Shown in pieces: positions 30,257 through 40,957 of a DNA stretch of 64,000 nucleotides (position 1 is the first letter of the stretch; each line of letters begins with the position of its first letter). The stretch spans positions 3,720,001-3,784,000 of the forward strand of contig JAAALK010000283.1 in NCBI GenBank assembly GCA_019279435.1, in the 5' to 3' direction. The notes beneath the pieces were generated by a model. That model saw only the letters and a program-made list of their open reading frames with translations. It did not search any database and was not told the origin of the DNA. The position numbers and the translations under genes were made by a program. Origin of the DNA: Zizania palustris. Lineage: Eukaryota; Streptophyta; Magnoliopsida; Poales; Poaceae.

Positions 30257-33200
30257 TCATAAACACGAAGCTTGGATCGATGGAGGAGGCTGACTGCTTG
30301 AAGCTTGGTTCCGAACTTGCTTCTGGCATTGGCCTTCATCGATCCAAGCCTTAATCGCAGAACGACCTTCGGCTCTCCATGAGGTTTGAAAGGCTCGCCA
30401 GGCAGCAGTCACGCCTTCGGAAGGAGTTAGAAGCCGCTCGTCGTCGAAGGTAATAGAGCCCTCTGCGCTCGGAGTGATTGCTCGGCCCAAGTCCTCATAG
30501 TAACGAAGTAGTCCGATGGCAGACACTTGTCCGGAGAGTTCTCCGTAACGAATACCCGCTGTCTTCATTTGCTTCGCTGCTCCTTGGATCCTTTTTAACC
30601 GGCGCAGGAGAGTGACGTTGTCATCTGAAGGAAGTGATCCAGTAGTACCGAAGTACTCCAGAACACCTAGCATCTGTTCTATGACCTCCGTAGCTACCTT
30701 CTCGGACTTCAGCTTTTCTTCAATTAATGCATCCTTGCTCGAACTCGTTTCTTCTAGAACTCCGGAAAGCCTAGCATTCTCTGTAGTTAAAGTATTCTTC
30801 TGATTTAGGAGTTGGCTAGCTTCCTCTTGGAGCCTAACAAGCTCGGACCCCGCATTAGCATGCTCCAACCGCACCCTTTCGATTTCCGCTCGAAGCACGA
30901 TCCTTTCTGCTTCGAGCTCCTTATTTGCAACCTCCAAGCCCTGTCTGGCCCTGCGTTCTGTTGAAATCATATTATCCATTTGAGCTACTCTAGCTTCGGA
31001 GAATGATAAGTTGCGCTGAAGAGCTTCGTTTTCTTCCCGAAGCTGAGCAATTTCACGCTCGCCCGATAAAGTTGCAGCACGGGCCAAGACCGCTTGCTAA
31101 GAAAAGAAAAAATCGAAGTAAGAAATTATCCATGTATAATTCGCTATTGTTTCGAAGGTGTTCCGTACCTGGTAGGCTGCTCGTTCCATGGCAACGTTTA
31201 GCTCCGAACTCTTCGCCTCGCTTAAAATAGCTACCAGTTCTGTCTCCTCGACTTCGCGACTGGCTCGACCCAAAGGTTTGAGCAGATTCCGAAGCCCAGT
31301 TCTTTGCTCCAAAAAAGGAGTTAAAAGAGGGAGCATTGCCGAAGCTTCCTGGTCATTCCTGCTCGGCGAAGCTCCGGAGGGTTCTCCTGAGGTCCTCGGA
31401 GCTTCAGTAGATGCCCCCCCCTCAGTAGATCGACTTTCATCTGTTGATTCAGACGAAGTTGATCCTTGAGCAGGGAGAGGTTCTATATGTCTTTTACCCC
31501 TTCCAGGCCCCTGTTGAGCGACTTCCAGGTGAGGCTCCGAAGTTGTCGAAGGCCCTTGAATTGGATCTTCGTAACGTACTTCTACAGAAGAGGGCTCTGC
31601 AAAAGCAAAGGTATTATACACTGTATAATTTTGCAGAAAAGAATAAGAGAATTATGCGAAGTTTACCTACGACATTTTGGGGGCGATCGAGCATCGGACT
31701 GCTCGGAGGATCGAAGGTGAGGTCTTCGTCTGAATCCACAATTAAAACTTCAACTGCCGGAGTATCTCCTTGAGCAGTCCTCCCTTCATCCAAAACTGAA
31801 GTTGTAGCAACTTCAACTTCACCCTCACCCACAGGGGCTTCGATTTGCTCTTCCTCTTGAGCATCCGGAGTTCTCACTTCTTCAATGTTAGCTTGAGACT
31901 CCGGTATACCTGAAGTATCTTCAATGTGAATATCTGTTTGAGCTGCATCTTCATCAATCAACCTCACTAATAGTTTACCTTCATCCTCCTTAGAACCGGA
32001 GGTTGAGGATCTTGGGCTCGGAGGTGCAGGCTTTCTAGGCTTTTTAGCCACCTTCTTCACCGTAGTCTTTGCGGAACTCGAAGCTCCAGCTTCGGCTTTC
32101 CTTTTCTTGGGTCCTTTCTCCGAAGGCACCCAATCCATCAGAGGAGGCGGAGTGATTCCCAGCATCCCCCACACTCTGTTAAACCTTTCCCAACTTCCGA
32201 CTAACTTGACTCTCCATTCTTTTTCGGTCGGAGTTGGAGCGCCCAAAATCTTCTCTGAAGCCCTTATGATTTGTTCCGAAGTAACAGGGGCTGAAGAAGC
32301 TAAAAAAGAAAAATAAATCAAGTTAATTTTTATTCGAATGAATATGCATAATACATATTGTCTTCGAAGTTACCTGCAGGGCTCGAAGTTGAAGCAATTT
32401 TTCGAAGACCGCCTTCTGAATCCTCTTCGAAGATGATAGGCCAGTTGGCCATCAGCGGAGAAATTTGCAAACCAAGGAATTCTTCGGCTAAGTCTCGCAT
32501 GCTTAACCTTCGGCTAATCTTCTGAAGCAGGTTGACGCGGGCTTCGAGCTGACCTTCGTTAGGCTGCACTAAGGCTTCCTTCCGGAATTGCATTTCTTTG
32601 AGGGGTCTGGCCAGAGGACTGCTTGCCCCAACTTCGGCATAAAACCATCTCAGAACCCAATCAGTATACCATCTGGCATTGATGGCCTTGGCAGGAAACT
32701 GAAGGGCATACTCATCTCGAAGCCTAAAGTTGATACTACTGAAGGCTACTACTACTTTTTCACCTCCGGAGCCTACGAAGGTCTTTGGTTGGCATGTTGC
32801 TCTATGAAGTGCAGCGAAGATCTCTGCCCTCCCCTCACAACCTTCGGCTCTCAATGCCCATTCGAAGATAGCCAGTCTAGCTACTGCATTCGGAGATAAT
32901 TGAGGGAGGGTGACATGGAATAGATCGAGTACCTCCGCTAGGAAGTCTACTGCAGGAAGGCCCAAGCCGGCTTCGAAGAAGGCTTCGAATACAACCACTT
33001 CTCCGGGCCTTGGTGACGGAATAAGCTCTTTCCCGGGCTTGCGAATCATCACTCCAGTACTAATTTTCCCTTCTACTGCGATTGCCAATGACTCTCTCTC
33101 GCAGGTAGAAGGCCCCAATTGGAAAGATTGATCCAAGTATTTTGTTGACGGCGGGCAGAGACCTTGATCATCGACATTTTGGGGATTTCTCCCTCCTGCC

Positions 33201-33316
33201 GCCACGGATGTCGCTGTAGATGCCGGAGGTGCTGTCGCAATTGTTGCCGCCGCTGCTGCAGCTGCGGCCTGCTGCCTAGCCAAAGCTGAAGGTCCCGCAC
33301 CTTTGGTCTTCGCCAT
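30257..33316 (-). CDS. D2 antisense spliced accessory gene (PF04195-like, coiled coil), about 947 aa
   Basis: Lies opposite to the retrotransposon, between pol and the 3' LTR. Exons on the minus strand are 33316-32374, 32299-31667, 31596-31169 and 31096-30257. The introns are 74, 70 and 72 bases, with donors CAG/GTAAC, TAG/GTAAA and CAG/GTACG and acceptors TTTTTTAG, TTTTGCAG and TTTCTTAG. The phases (1, 1, 0) join without a stop. Exon 1 has an Ala-rich start, then the conserved core FFEAGLGLPAVDF and FHVTLPQLSPNAVARLAIF of the putative gypsy-type transposon family (PF04195, function unknown). Exon 2 has VKLVGSWERFNRVWG and a basic stretch (KKVAKKPRKP). Exon 4 is a long coiled coil. A minus-strand TATA box lies 120 bases upstream of ATG 33316. 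The role is unknown; the basic patch and coiled coil suggest an oligomeric nuclear protein, which is inference. Confidence 0.8.
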
Positions 33317-33435
33317 TGCAGTCACTGGGTTGCTTTGGAGAAACTGGAGGCTATGGCTCAAGAACTCAAAGGGCTCAAAAGGTGTTTGATTGCGAGAAAG
33401 CGGTGAAAAGGTAACCGGGTAAGTTCTAGGCCTTC

Positions 33436-33443
33436 TATTTATA
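33436..33443 (-). promoter_or_regulatory. TATA box of the D2 antisense gene
   Basis: TATAAATA on the minus strand, in the 454-base spacer between the 3' LTR and the gene. It would give a 5' leader of about 90 bases before ATG 33316. D1 has an equivalent box. Confidence 0.65.
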
Positions 33444-33760
33444 GCCTAGATTTTACTTTTTTACCGTTAGTCCATGCCGTTTCGCATTCCTGTCATTACT
33501 TTTCTCCGAAATTAACGCATTCTACAGTTTCCGTTAGAAACAGAAAGCTAACGGCTATTTTCTCTAAGTCTAAAATACTTTCGAACTTCCTGAGTCGGTT
33601 CTAAGATAGTTCGAAAAGCAATTATCCTAAGACTGATTCGGAGTTTATATCTTCATACATTTCGGAGATGGATTAAAATGCAATAACCCCTATGTTTGGT
33701 TATCTTTTCCTTCCGTATACTGCTCTCCTAACATTACAGGTTAAACGGAGAAGCGTATTC

Positions 33761-33770
33761 GAGGGGCTAC
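33761..33770 (+). other. D2 polypurine tract
   Basis: gaggggctac directly abuts the 3' LTR. The equivalent in D1 is at 20279-20288. Confidence 0.75.
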
Positions 33771-34265
33771 TATTGGGGGAAAATATCTCATCTTCGGGGT
33801 TATTGCCGAAACAGCATAAAGGCAGATAGTAGATTCGAAGATTCCCAGACGTTCATCTTCGAAGATACCCAGAGTCAAGTTCGAAGTACGAAGATAGGCA
33901 TTGGTTCGGAGTACATCTTCGAACTAAGGCTTATCAAGATCTTTTCTGCCAGCTAAGATGGAAGACTTATCTTCTTTCTCACTAGATTAGTCTTTTATCT
34001 TTTTAGCCCTATTAAGGGAGCCGAATAGTTTCCACTATGTCGGTTGTAATAGAGGGGTAAATAGGTCTTTTCCTTAATATTTGGGCCTATAAATACCCCC
34101 CATTTCACCCTGTAATAGGGACCGAATACAAGTTATTCAATACACACATTCGAACTATTCTAAGTTATTATCCTTTCGAAGGCTTAGAACAGTTCTCTTC
34201 GCAAACACTTCGTTTGTTAGTTTCTATTCTACAGAAACCTGTTAGCGTAATCTTTTACGCCAACA
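33771..34265 (+). repeat. D2 3' LTR (495 bp)
   Basis: Matches 22874-23368, but its first two bases are TA rather than TG. TATAAATA lies at 34088-34095. It ends CCAACA. Confidence 0.95.
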
Positions 34266-34541
34266 ATGTGCTTGATAGATTATCTGTGATTTGGTGAAAC
34301 CATTGTGAAGATGTTGTTTGTTATGTGAATGGTTTTAATCTGCCTTTAAGCACTGTGTTGGTGTCTTTTCAATTAGGACACCGGTCGTTTTTAGGCTAGA
34401 TTATTTTTAGCTCTCTTGATCTGTTTACTTTTCGCTGTTAATCTGTTGAGGTGCATTGGGTGTTGGTAGCAGGTCATTGATTCGAGAGAATTTTTTAGGC
34501 GACCATTCACCCCCCTTTGGTCGCTACTTTCGGTCCTACAG
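34266..34541 (+). repeat. Sirevirus-like LTR remnant, right part
   Basis: tgcttgatagattatctgtg onward matches the A LTR from about 4251 to its end. It keeps ggacaccggtcgtttttagg and the terminal TCCTACA at 34541. It continues the remnant that D2 split. It abuts a truncated C2 3' LTR at 34542. Confidence 0.85.
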
Positions 34542-34714
34542 GCCTCCAAGCCGAAGGCTGTGGGCTAGCTGGAAGCTTTCGAAGCCCGTAGCCCAGTGGT
34601 CATTCGGCCCTGTAGGGCTTCGGCCTAACCCGGGACATGTGCATTTTCGGACCAAATTACCAAAATTGATATTCTGACAATCTTAACCATTAATGCCATT
34701 TTTTGCTATCAACA
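34542..34714 (-). repeat. C2 3' LTR, truncated (173 bp)
   Basis: On the minus strand it begins TGTTGATAGC at 34714 and matches the first 170 or so bases of the C LTR. It is cut at 34542, where the Sirevirus-like LTR remnant begins. Confidence 0.85.
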
Positions 34715-34731
34715 CATGCCCCCTGCCTTTT
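34715..34731 (-). other. C2 polypurine tract
   Basis: The minus strand reads aaaaggcagggggcatg immediately before the LTR start. Confidence 0.75.
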
Positions 34732-34801
34732 AGTGAACTAAGTGAACTAAAAGTACAACGGGCTAAAGATGATACCTTCCATATTGGCCTTTCCACATCT
34801 T

Positions 34802-35215
34802 TTAAGTTGTTTGCCACACATTTAGGAAATATCTTTTCAAGTACCTACCATTCAAAGCTCTTCGAAACCACTCTCCTTGTAGAGATTCCAACACATATGC
34901 ATTGCCAGGAGCGATTTCGGCTACTTTGAAAGGGCCCTCCCAACTAGGCGACCATTTACCAAATTTTGCACTCTTAGTGCCTAAGGGTAAAATCGTCTTC
35001 CAAACCAAGTCACCTACTTGAAACGATTTTGGTTTAACCTTCTTATTGTAGGCTTTAGCTACTCTCCTCTTGTCTATTTCTATAGCTTCTAAAGCCCTCA
35101 ATCTCTTATCGGACACTTCTTCTAGATTGTCTTTCAAAAGAGTTTCATACTCATCGACCGATAAGCCATCTTGCTTTAACACTCTTAGAGAGCCAAGATC
35201 TACTTTTACAGGTAG
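34802..35215 (-). pseudogene. C2 integrase carboxy end
   Basis: A minus-strand frame with IEIDKRRVAKAYNKKVKPK, FQVGDLVWKTILP, WSPSWEGPFKVAEI and LNGRYLKRYF. This is the GPY/F-type carboxy end of a gypsy integrase and the end of the polyprotein. It is separated from the integrase core (42902-43660) by element F. The F target duplication aacgg lies at 35216-35220. Confidence 0.85.
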
Positions 35216-35220
35216 AACGG
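35216..35220. repeat. Target-site duplication of element F, left copy
   Basis: aacgg, identical to 42897-42901. Confidence 0.93.
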
Positions 35221-36331
35221 TGATGCGTCATGGGGTCCCGATCTTCACGACGTAGGATCGATCTTCAGATAACTAGCTGTAGAATAGCCGGATAACTTGC
35301 TGCAAGCAGCGATAACTAGTGCAACCTGGCAAATAAAACTCGAAGCCAACCACCGTCTTTAACCGGCAACCTGAATCGAGGATTCGCCCAACCACACTCT
35401 CAAAGAACCAACCAACACAGCCTACAATCAATCAAGGAGGACCTTGAAGGGAGTAGGAGCACCAATTGGGAGCGTATGAAGCCGCCGCTTCTGTAATCCC
35501 ACGAAGGAAATCATAAGAGCAAAGGAAGGTAGAGATCTCTCTCTGAATTTGTTAGCACACAGCTGAACAAGGGGTTCTGTATTCAATAATCAAAAGTGCC
35601 GATTACAATGGTGCTAAGGGGTATTTATACAAGGAGTAGACCTCGAAGATAGGTGCAAACACGAAAAGAAAAGACTAGGCGAACTATGTGAAAACGAATC
35701 AGCTTCTGGAGAGTTTCCGCGTGGCTGTTGGTCTTCTGAGCGGTCTTCGGTATTTCAGCAATAACTCCTCCTTGGAAGCTTCAATTCATGAACGGTTGGA
35801 TCCCTTGGAAAGGTGACTTGATAAGGTTTCACACCATGTAGAATATGCACCATGGAACTCTGTAGAATGATACAGTTTTAATACGAGAACATTGACTTCA
35901 TGCAGACTATTGACCTTCGGACCACCAAGCACTAAAACTGGTAGGGGTTAGATTCATTGGAAACTAGACTTCAAGAGTTTTCCAACAAGTGCTCATTTGC
36001 CTTCATAGCTTTTGGAAATCAAAAGTTATGATTATTTCTTTGAGACGATCCTGCCGGACTGGCTTGGTTCGAGCATGATTCTTCTATGTGTCCATTTCCT
36101 TGTGAGTTCTTGTCATCCTTCTTGGTAAACCTGAGCATTAGCAATGTACACGACTTAGGTAGTATATAACTCTCATTAATAGTAAAATGAATTTCACAAA
36201 GTAGCGCGTGCACCTCTTGTTGAAGCTTCTTAGCTCGACTGCGTGTAATTTGTCCATCAAAAACATGTATTGGAGTCACTGTGGTCGAAGTGGTCGGTGT
36301 AGAGGTTGGAGTGGTCGGCATGGTCATATCA
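35221..36331 (-). repeat. F 3' LTR (1111 bp), overlaps the end of the polyprotein
   Basis: On the minus strand it starts TGATATGACC at 36331 and ends GACGCATCA at 35221. The TATA box is at 35622-35629 (minus strand). It lacks a 30-base stretch present in the 5' LTR near 42473-42502. The integrase frame continues inside it to 36019. Confidence 0.93.
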
Positions 36332-36984
36332 TCCTCCCCCTCTTGAACAGGAGTCATCCTCGACTCTAAAATGTCTTCACTTGTGAATGCTGATAGGTCA
36401 GCAACATTGAAGGAGTTGCTCCCGCCATAGCTTGGTGGAAGGTCAATCTTGTATGCATTATCATTGATCTTGGCAAGAACATGAAATGGACCATCCCCTC
36501 GTGGCATCAGCTTGGACTTGTGCTTATCAGGAAAGCGATCTTTACGCAAGTGAATCCACACCAAATCGCCTGGTTCAAATGACACCTTCTTTCTATGGTT
36601 GTTCATACTTGCAGCCTTACGTGTCGCCTTTAGCTCGATTGCTTCTTTTGTTTTCTCATGTATCTTCTTGACATGTGCAGCACGCTTGGAGGCTTCCATA
36701 TTGGTTCTCTCCTGTAATGGCAAAGGCAACAAATCTATCGGAGCAATGGGTTTGAACCCATAAACAATTTCAAAAGGACACATGTTAGTGGTAGAATGTA
36801 CTGCCCTGTTATAAGCAATCTCCACATGAGGCAAGCAGTCCTCCCAATCTTTCAGGTTCTTTTTCACCATGGTTCGCAGCAACATCGACAGGGTTCAATT
36901 CACCACTTCAGTTTGTCCGTCGGTTTGAGGATGACAAGTGGTCGAGAATAGAAGCTTGGTCCCCAGCTTGGACCACAATGTTTT
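36019..36984 (-). pseudogene. F integrase carboxy half with CR-like motif
   Basis: Minus strand. The end of the integrase core (TCHPQTDGQTEVVN, with the catalytic E) lies at about 36895-36935, between stop codons at 36985 and 36892. Then come KDWEDCLPHVEIAYNRAVHS, the GPY/F region (FEPGDLVWIHLRKDRFP and GDGPFHVLAKINDNAYKIDLP), an acidic linker, and ITRSRAKKLQQEVHALLCEI inside the 3' LTR. The CR-like motif in place of a classical chromodomain points to the CRM clade. The frame ends at 36019 within the LTR. Both stops fit C-to-T or G-to-A transitions. Confidence 0.82.
36332..36345 (-). other. F polypurine tract
   Basis: The minus strand reads caagagggggagga directly before the LTR TG. Confidence 0.9.
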
Positions 36985-38745
36985 CTAGAAGTAGCTCACA
37001 AACTTGACATCACGATCAGATACAATGGTCTTAGGCACCCCATGCAACCTTACAATTTCCCTGAAAAATAAATTAGCAACATGTGAAGCATCGTCACTCT
37101 TGTTACAAGGGATAAAATGAGCCATCTTTGAAAATCTATCAACCACAACAAAAACAAAATCATTTCCTCTCTGAGTTCTAGGCAGTCCCAGAACAAAATC
37201 CATACTTATGTCTTCCCAAGGAATTTTAGGAGCAGGTAGAGGAGTGTATAAACCATGAGGGTTCAGTTTAGACTTAGCTTTGTGACAAGTGATGCAGCGC
37301 TCCACGAACCGGATGACGTCTCTCCTCATCTTGGGCCAATAGAAGTGATCACCTAGCAGCTCATAGGTTTTCTTTTGTCCAAAATGACCGGTCAATCCTC
37401 CTCCATGGGACTCCTGCAATAAAAGCAATCTAACCGAAGAATTTGGAACACAAAGCTTGTTAGCCCTAAACAAAAATCCATCATGCATATGATACTTTTC
37501 CCATCCTTTTCCATCTTTACAATGAGTGTATGGTTCTGAAAATTCAGGGTCATCATTATACATGTCTTTCAAACTTTCAAGACCTATAACCTTCACCTCA
37601 AGTTGGTTTAGCAACACAATTTTTCTAGACAAAGCATCAGCAACCACATTGTCCTTACCTTTCTTATACTTCACAATATATGGAAATGTCTCGATGAACT
37701 CAACCCATTTGGCATGGCGTCGGTTCAGTTTTGCTTGGCCTTTCAAATACTTTAAAGCTTCATGATCGGAATGGATAACAAACTCTTTTGGCCATAAATA
37801 ATGCTGCCATGTTTCAAGTACACGCACCAAAGCATACAATTCTTTATCATATACAGAATAATTCAATTGAGCACCTCCCAACTTTTCACTAAAATATGCT
37901 ACAGGTTTGCCTTGCTGTATTAAAACCCCTCCTATGCCAATTCCACTGGCATCACATTCTACTTCAAAAGTTATAGTGAAATCAGGAAGAACAAGCAATG
38001 GTGCTTCAGTTAAGCGTTTATTCAATTCTTGAAAAGCATTTTCTTGTGAACTTCCCCATTTAAATTCAACACATTTCTTTGTTAGTTCATTTAAGGGAGT
38101 AGCAATGGTACTAAAATCTTTAACAAATCTCCTATAAAATCCAGCTAGACCATGAAAGCTTCTTATTTGACTTACATTCGTTGGAGTTGGCCAATCCTTG
38201 ATGGCTTTCACCTTGGTTTCATCCGCTTCAATTCCTTTTCCTGAAACAACAAAGCCAAGGAACACAACATGGTCTGTGCAAAAACTGAACTTCTCAAGAT
38301 TAGCAAATAATTTCTCCTTTCGGAGCTCATCTAGGACTTGTCGAATATGATTCATGTGCGCTTCAAAAGACTTGCTGTAAATTAAGATATCATCAAAATA
38401 AACAACCACAAATTTTCCAATGAAGGCTCTCAAAACATGGTTCATCAATCTCATAAAAGTACTTGGAGCATTAGTCAAACCAAAAGGCATAACTAGCCAT
38501 TCGTACAACCCAAATTTTGTTTTAAAAGCAGTTTTCCATTCATCTCCAGCTTTCATTCTTATTTGATGGTACCCACTTTTCAAATCAATTTTAGTGAATA
38601 TTATGGAACCACTTAATTCATCAAGCATGTCTTCTAATCGAGGAATAGGATGGCGATAGCGAATAGTGATGTTATTTATGGCTCTACAATCAATGCACAT
38701 CCTCCAAGAACCATTTTTTGGGTACTAAAATAACAGGAACAACAC
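36985..38745 (-). pseudogene. F reverse transcriptase, RNase H and integrase amino part
   Basis: A minus-strand frame of 571 codons from 38700, with its amino edge in another frame up to about 38950. Reverse transcriptase has MCIDCRAINNITIRYRHPIP, MPFGLTNAPSTFMRLMN and the YFDD box. RNase H follows (ECDASGIGIGGVL and YDKELYALVRVLETWQHYL). The integrase has its zinc-binding segment (HFGQKKTYELL, then C-x2-C in CITCHKAK) and core (WEDISMDFVLGLP and VSDRDVKF). It stops at 36985 before the catalytic glutamate. A frameshift near 38700 separates it from the upstream part. The family is the chromovirus branch of Ty3/gypsy. Confidence 0.88.
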
Positions 38746-39000
38746 AAGGACTTAAGCTTTCACGAACATAACCTTTATCGAGAAGTTCTTGTACTTGCCT
38801 TTGTATCTCCTATGTTTCTTCAGGATTGGTGCGGTATGGTGGTCGATTTGGAAGAGCAGCCCCCAGAATAAGATCGATCTGATGTCCAATCCCACGTACA
38901 AGAGGTAATCCATTAGGGGTTTCCTTTGGAAAAACGTCCTCATATTCCTACAAAAGATGAGACACCATACTAGGAAAAGAGGTGTTATCGTTAGCTGACA

Positions 39001-39888
39001 CTAAAATGTCTTTGCACACAAGTACAAAGAGTACTTGATCTGGGTTGTTCCTTGTCTCATCTCAGATTTTGTGGCTAACATGACTATTTTTTTTCTTCTT
39101 TCTTTTGATCTCTCATTTTTTTTTCTCATATTGGGCTGGTGGCTCTCACTCTCTGATTTGTGGAATGCACTCGAATTCTTTTTCTCTTCCTTTCCATTCT
39201 CATCTCTCACACTAGAGCTCTTTTGCAAATGCTCAGCAAGAATTTGCTGTGGTGTCATAGGTTTGAGTACAAACTTCCTGCCCTTCAAATCTAGAGTGTA
39301 CTGATTTGTTCTCCCGTAATGCTGAGTATATCGATCATATTGCCATGGCCTCCCGAGTAGCATGTGACATACGGACATGGGTACCACATCACACTCTACT
39401 GTGTCAACATATTCACCAATCTTGAAGGAAACTTTTACTTTGTATCCAATCTTGATGTCACCGGAATCATTAAGCCATTGGACATGATATGGATGAGGAT
39501 GTCGCAGAAGTTTCAGACCAAGCTTGTCAACCATCTCACGACTAGCAAGATTATGGCAGCTTCCTCCATCAATGATCATCTTCACTACCTTATCTTGCAC
39601 TTTGGCTCTTGTCTGAAATAAATTATGCCACTGGCCGTTCTCAGCTTCATTCATCTGAACACTCAATATTGGTGCCACCACAAGAGCAGCACCTTGCTCA
39701 AAATCACAGCCGGTATGTTCCTCTTCTTCATGGGCTTCTTCTTCTATATCTTCCTCTTCACTGGCTGATTCGTACTCTCCATTATCATTTACAATGATCA
39801 CTCTATTATTTGGACACTCTCTAGCAACATGTCCACGACCTCCACATTTGAAACACTGAATCCCACTGCTCTTGGATGTAGAACCCAC
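39001..39888 (-). pseudogene. F zinc knuckle and aspartic protease
   Basis: A minus-strand frame. The zinc knuckle CFKCGGRGHVAREC lies near its start, followed by an acidic stretch (about residues 37-60). The retropepsin shows IIDGGSCHN near residue 108 and MLLGRPWQYD near residue 170. It continues toward reverse transcriptase across a frame break near 38950-39000. The amino part of the polyprotein lies upstream in other frames. Confidence 0.85.
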
Positions 39889-40957
39889 TGAAGTGGAGGT
39901 GGAAGCTGCTGGTTTGGAACTCGTGCTCGGGGCAGCAGAGTTCTTCCCACTAAATTACTTTGAGCATTAGAACGTGAGCCTCCAAATGAACCTTTCGCAG
40001 TTGACGGTGCAGCAGTAAACTTGGAATTTAACTTGCTTCCTCCAAACATAGTCCTCGTACCAAAAGGCAAAGACTTACTGCTCTTGGTATCTTGCTGCAG
40101 TTGGCGTTCAGCTTTGGTGGCTTGATGTACCATATCAATAAGACGACGGTACGACTAAAACTCAACAATGCGTTGAATATTTCGATGCAACCCAGCCATG
40201 AATCGTGCCATAGTTTGCTCTTCATCTTCATATACGTTGGCTCTAATCATAGCCTTCTCCATCTCTTTATAATACTCTTCAACAGAATAACTTCCTTGTT
40301 TCAAATTCTGCAATTTATCAAAAAGATCACGCCGATAATGCTTCGGCACGAAACGTCTTCTCATTTCACGTTTCATCTCTGCCCATGTGGCAATAGGATG
40401 TTCTCCATCTTCTTCATGATCTTGGAGAAGTTGCTCCCACCAAATCTGAGCATATCCTTCAAACTCTAGAGATGCCATAGCCAACTTCTTCTCTTCTGTA
40501 TAATTATGCAAGCGAAAGATCTTGTCGACCTTCAACTCCCAAGTGAAATAAGCTTCAGGATCAGATCCTCCATCAAATTTTGGCATGGTAAATTTCAGTT
40601 TACGAAGCCTCTCTTCACGATGGCCTCCTCTACGTGTCGGCGATCATGATGGGAATGATTATCATCATTTTCAGATTCGGATTCTTCAGTGTCTTCATTT
40701 CTTCGATTCCAGCCCCTCCCTCTTCTATGTGCAGCACTTCGGTTCCTCCGTCCTCCTCTTCCTCCTCTTCCATCACTATCATCACCTTCTTCACCATGGG
40801 TGCTTGCCCCATCATTAGGTGGACGACGTCCCCTAATTTCATTTAGTATGGTTTGAAGATCTTGGGCCAACCGATCTTGTCTCTCTTCTAGACTTTGCTT
40901 GAATTCATTAAATTGTGCCATGGTGACACAATCATCGACCTCAACGCCGTCACCCAT
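39889..40957 (-). pseudogene. F gag, frame-broken
   Basis: Minus strand. The start is near 40957 (MGDGVEVDDCVTMAQF), then an acidic/Arg-rich part to 40595. A frame change leads into the capsid domain at 40155-40586, with DPEAYFTWELKVDKIFRLHN, FEGYAQIWWEQLL and SVEEYYKEMEKAM, typical of chromovirus gag. A third frame carries the Ser/Lys-rich tail at 39798-40133. Two or more frame changes make it nonfunctional. Confidence 0.8.

Larger units (their letters stand above)
22874..34265 (+). mobile_element. D2: nearly complete Tat-lineage Ty3/gypsy element with antisense gene, 11.4 kb
   Basis: 5' LTR 22874-23368, primer site 23371, gag-protease, pol with two RNase H domains and integrase, a 61-bp tandem array, a spliced gene on the opposite strand, a polypurine tract, and 3' LTR 33771-34265. 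The LTRs are 495 bp each with about seven differences by eye, which implies roughly half a million years at usual grass rates. Flanking 5-mers are atgag (22869-22873) and atgtg (34266-34270), a target duplication with one change. It sits inside a Sirevirus-like LTR. Coding damage is slight: one frame change near 25280 and a stop at 28767. Confidence 0.92.
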
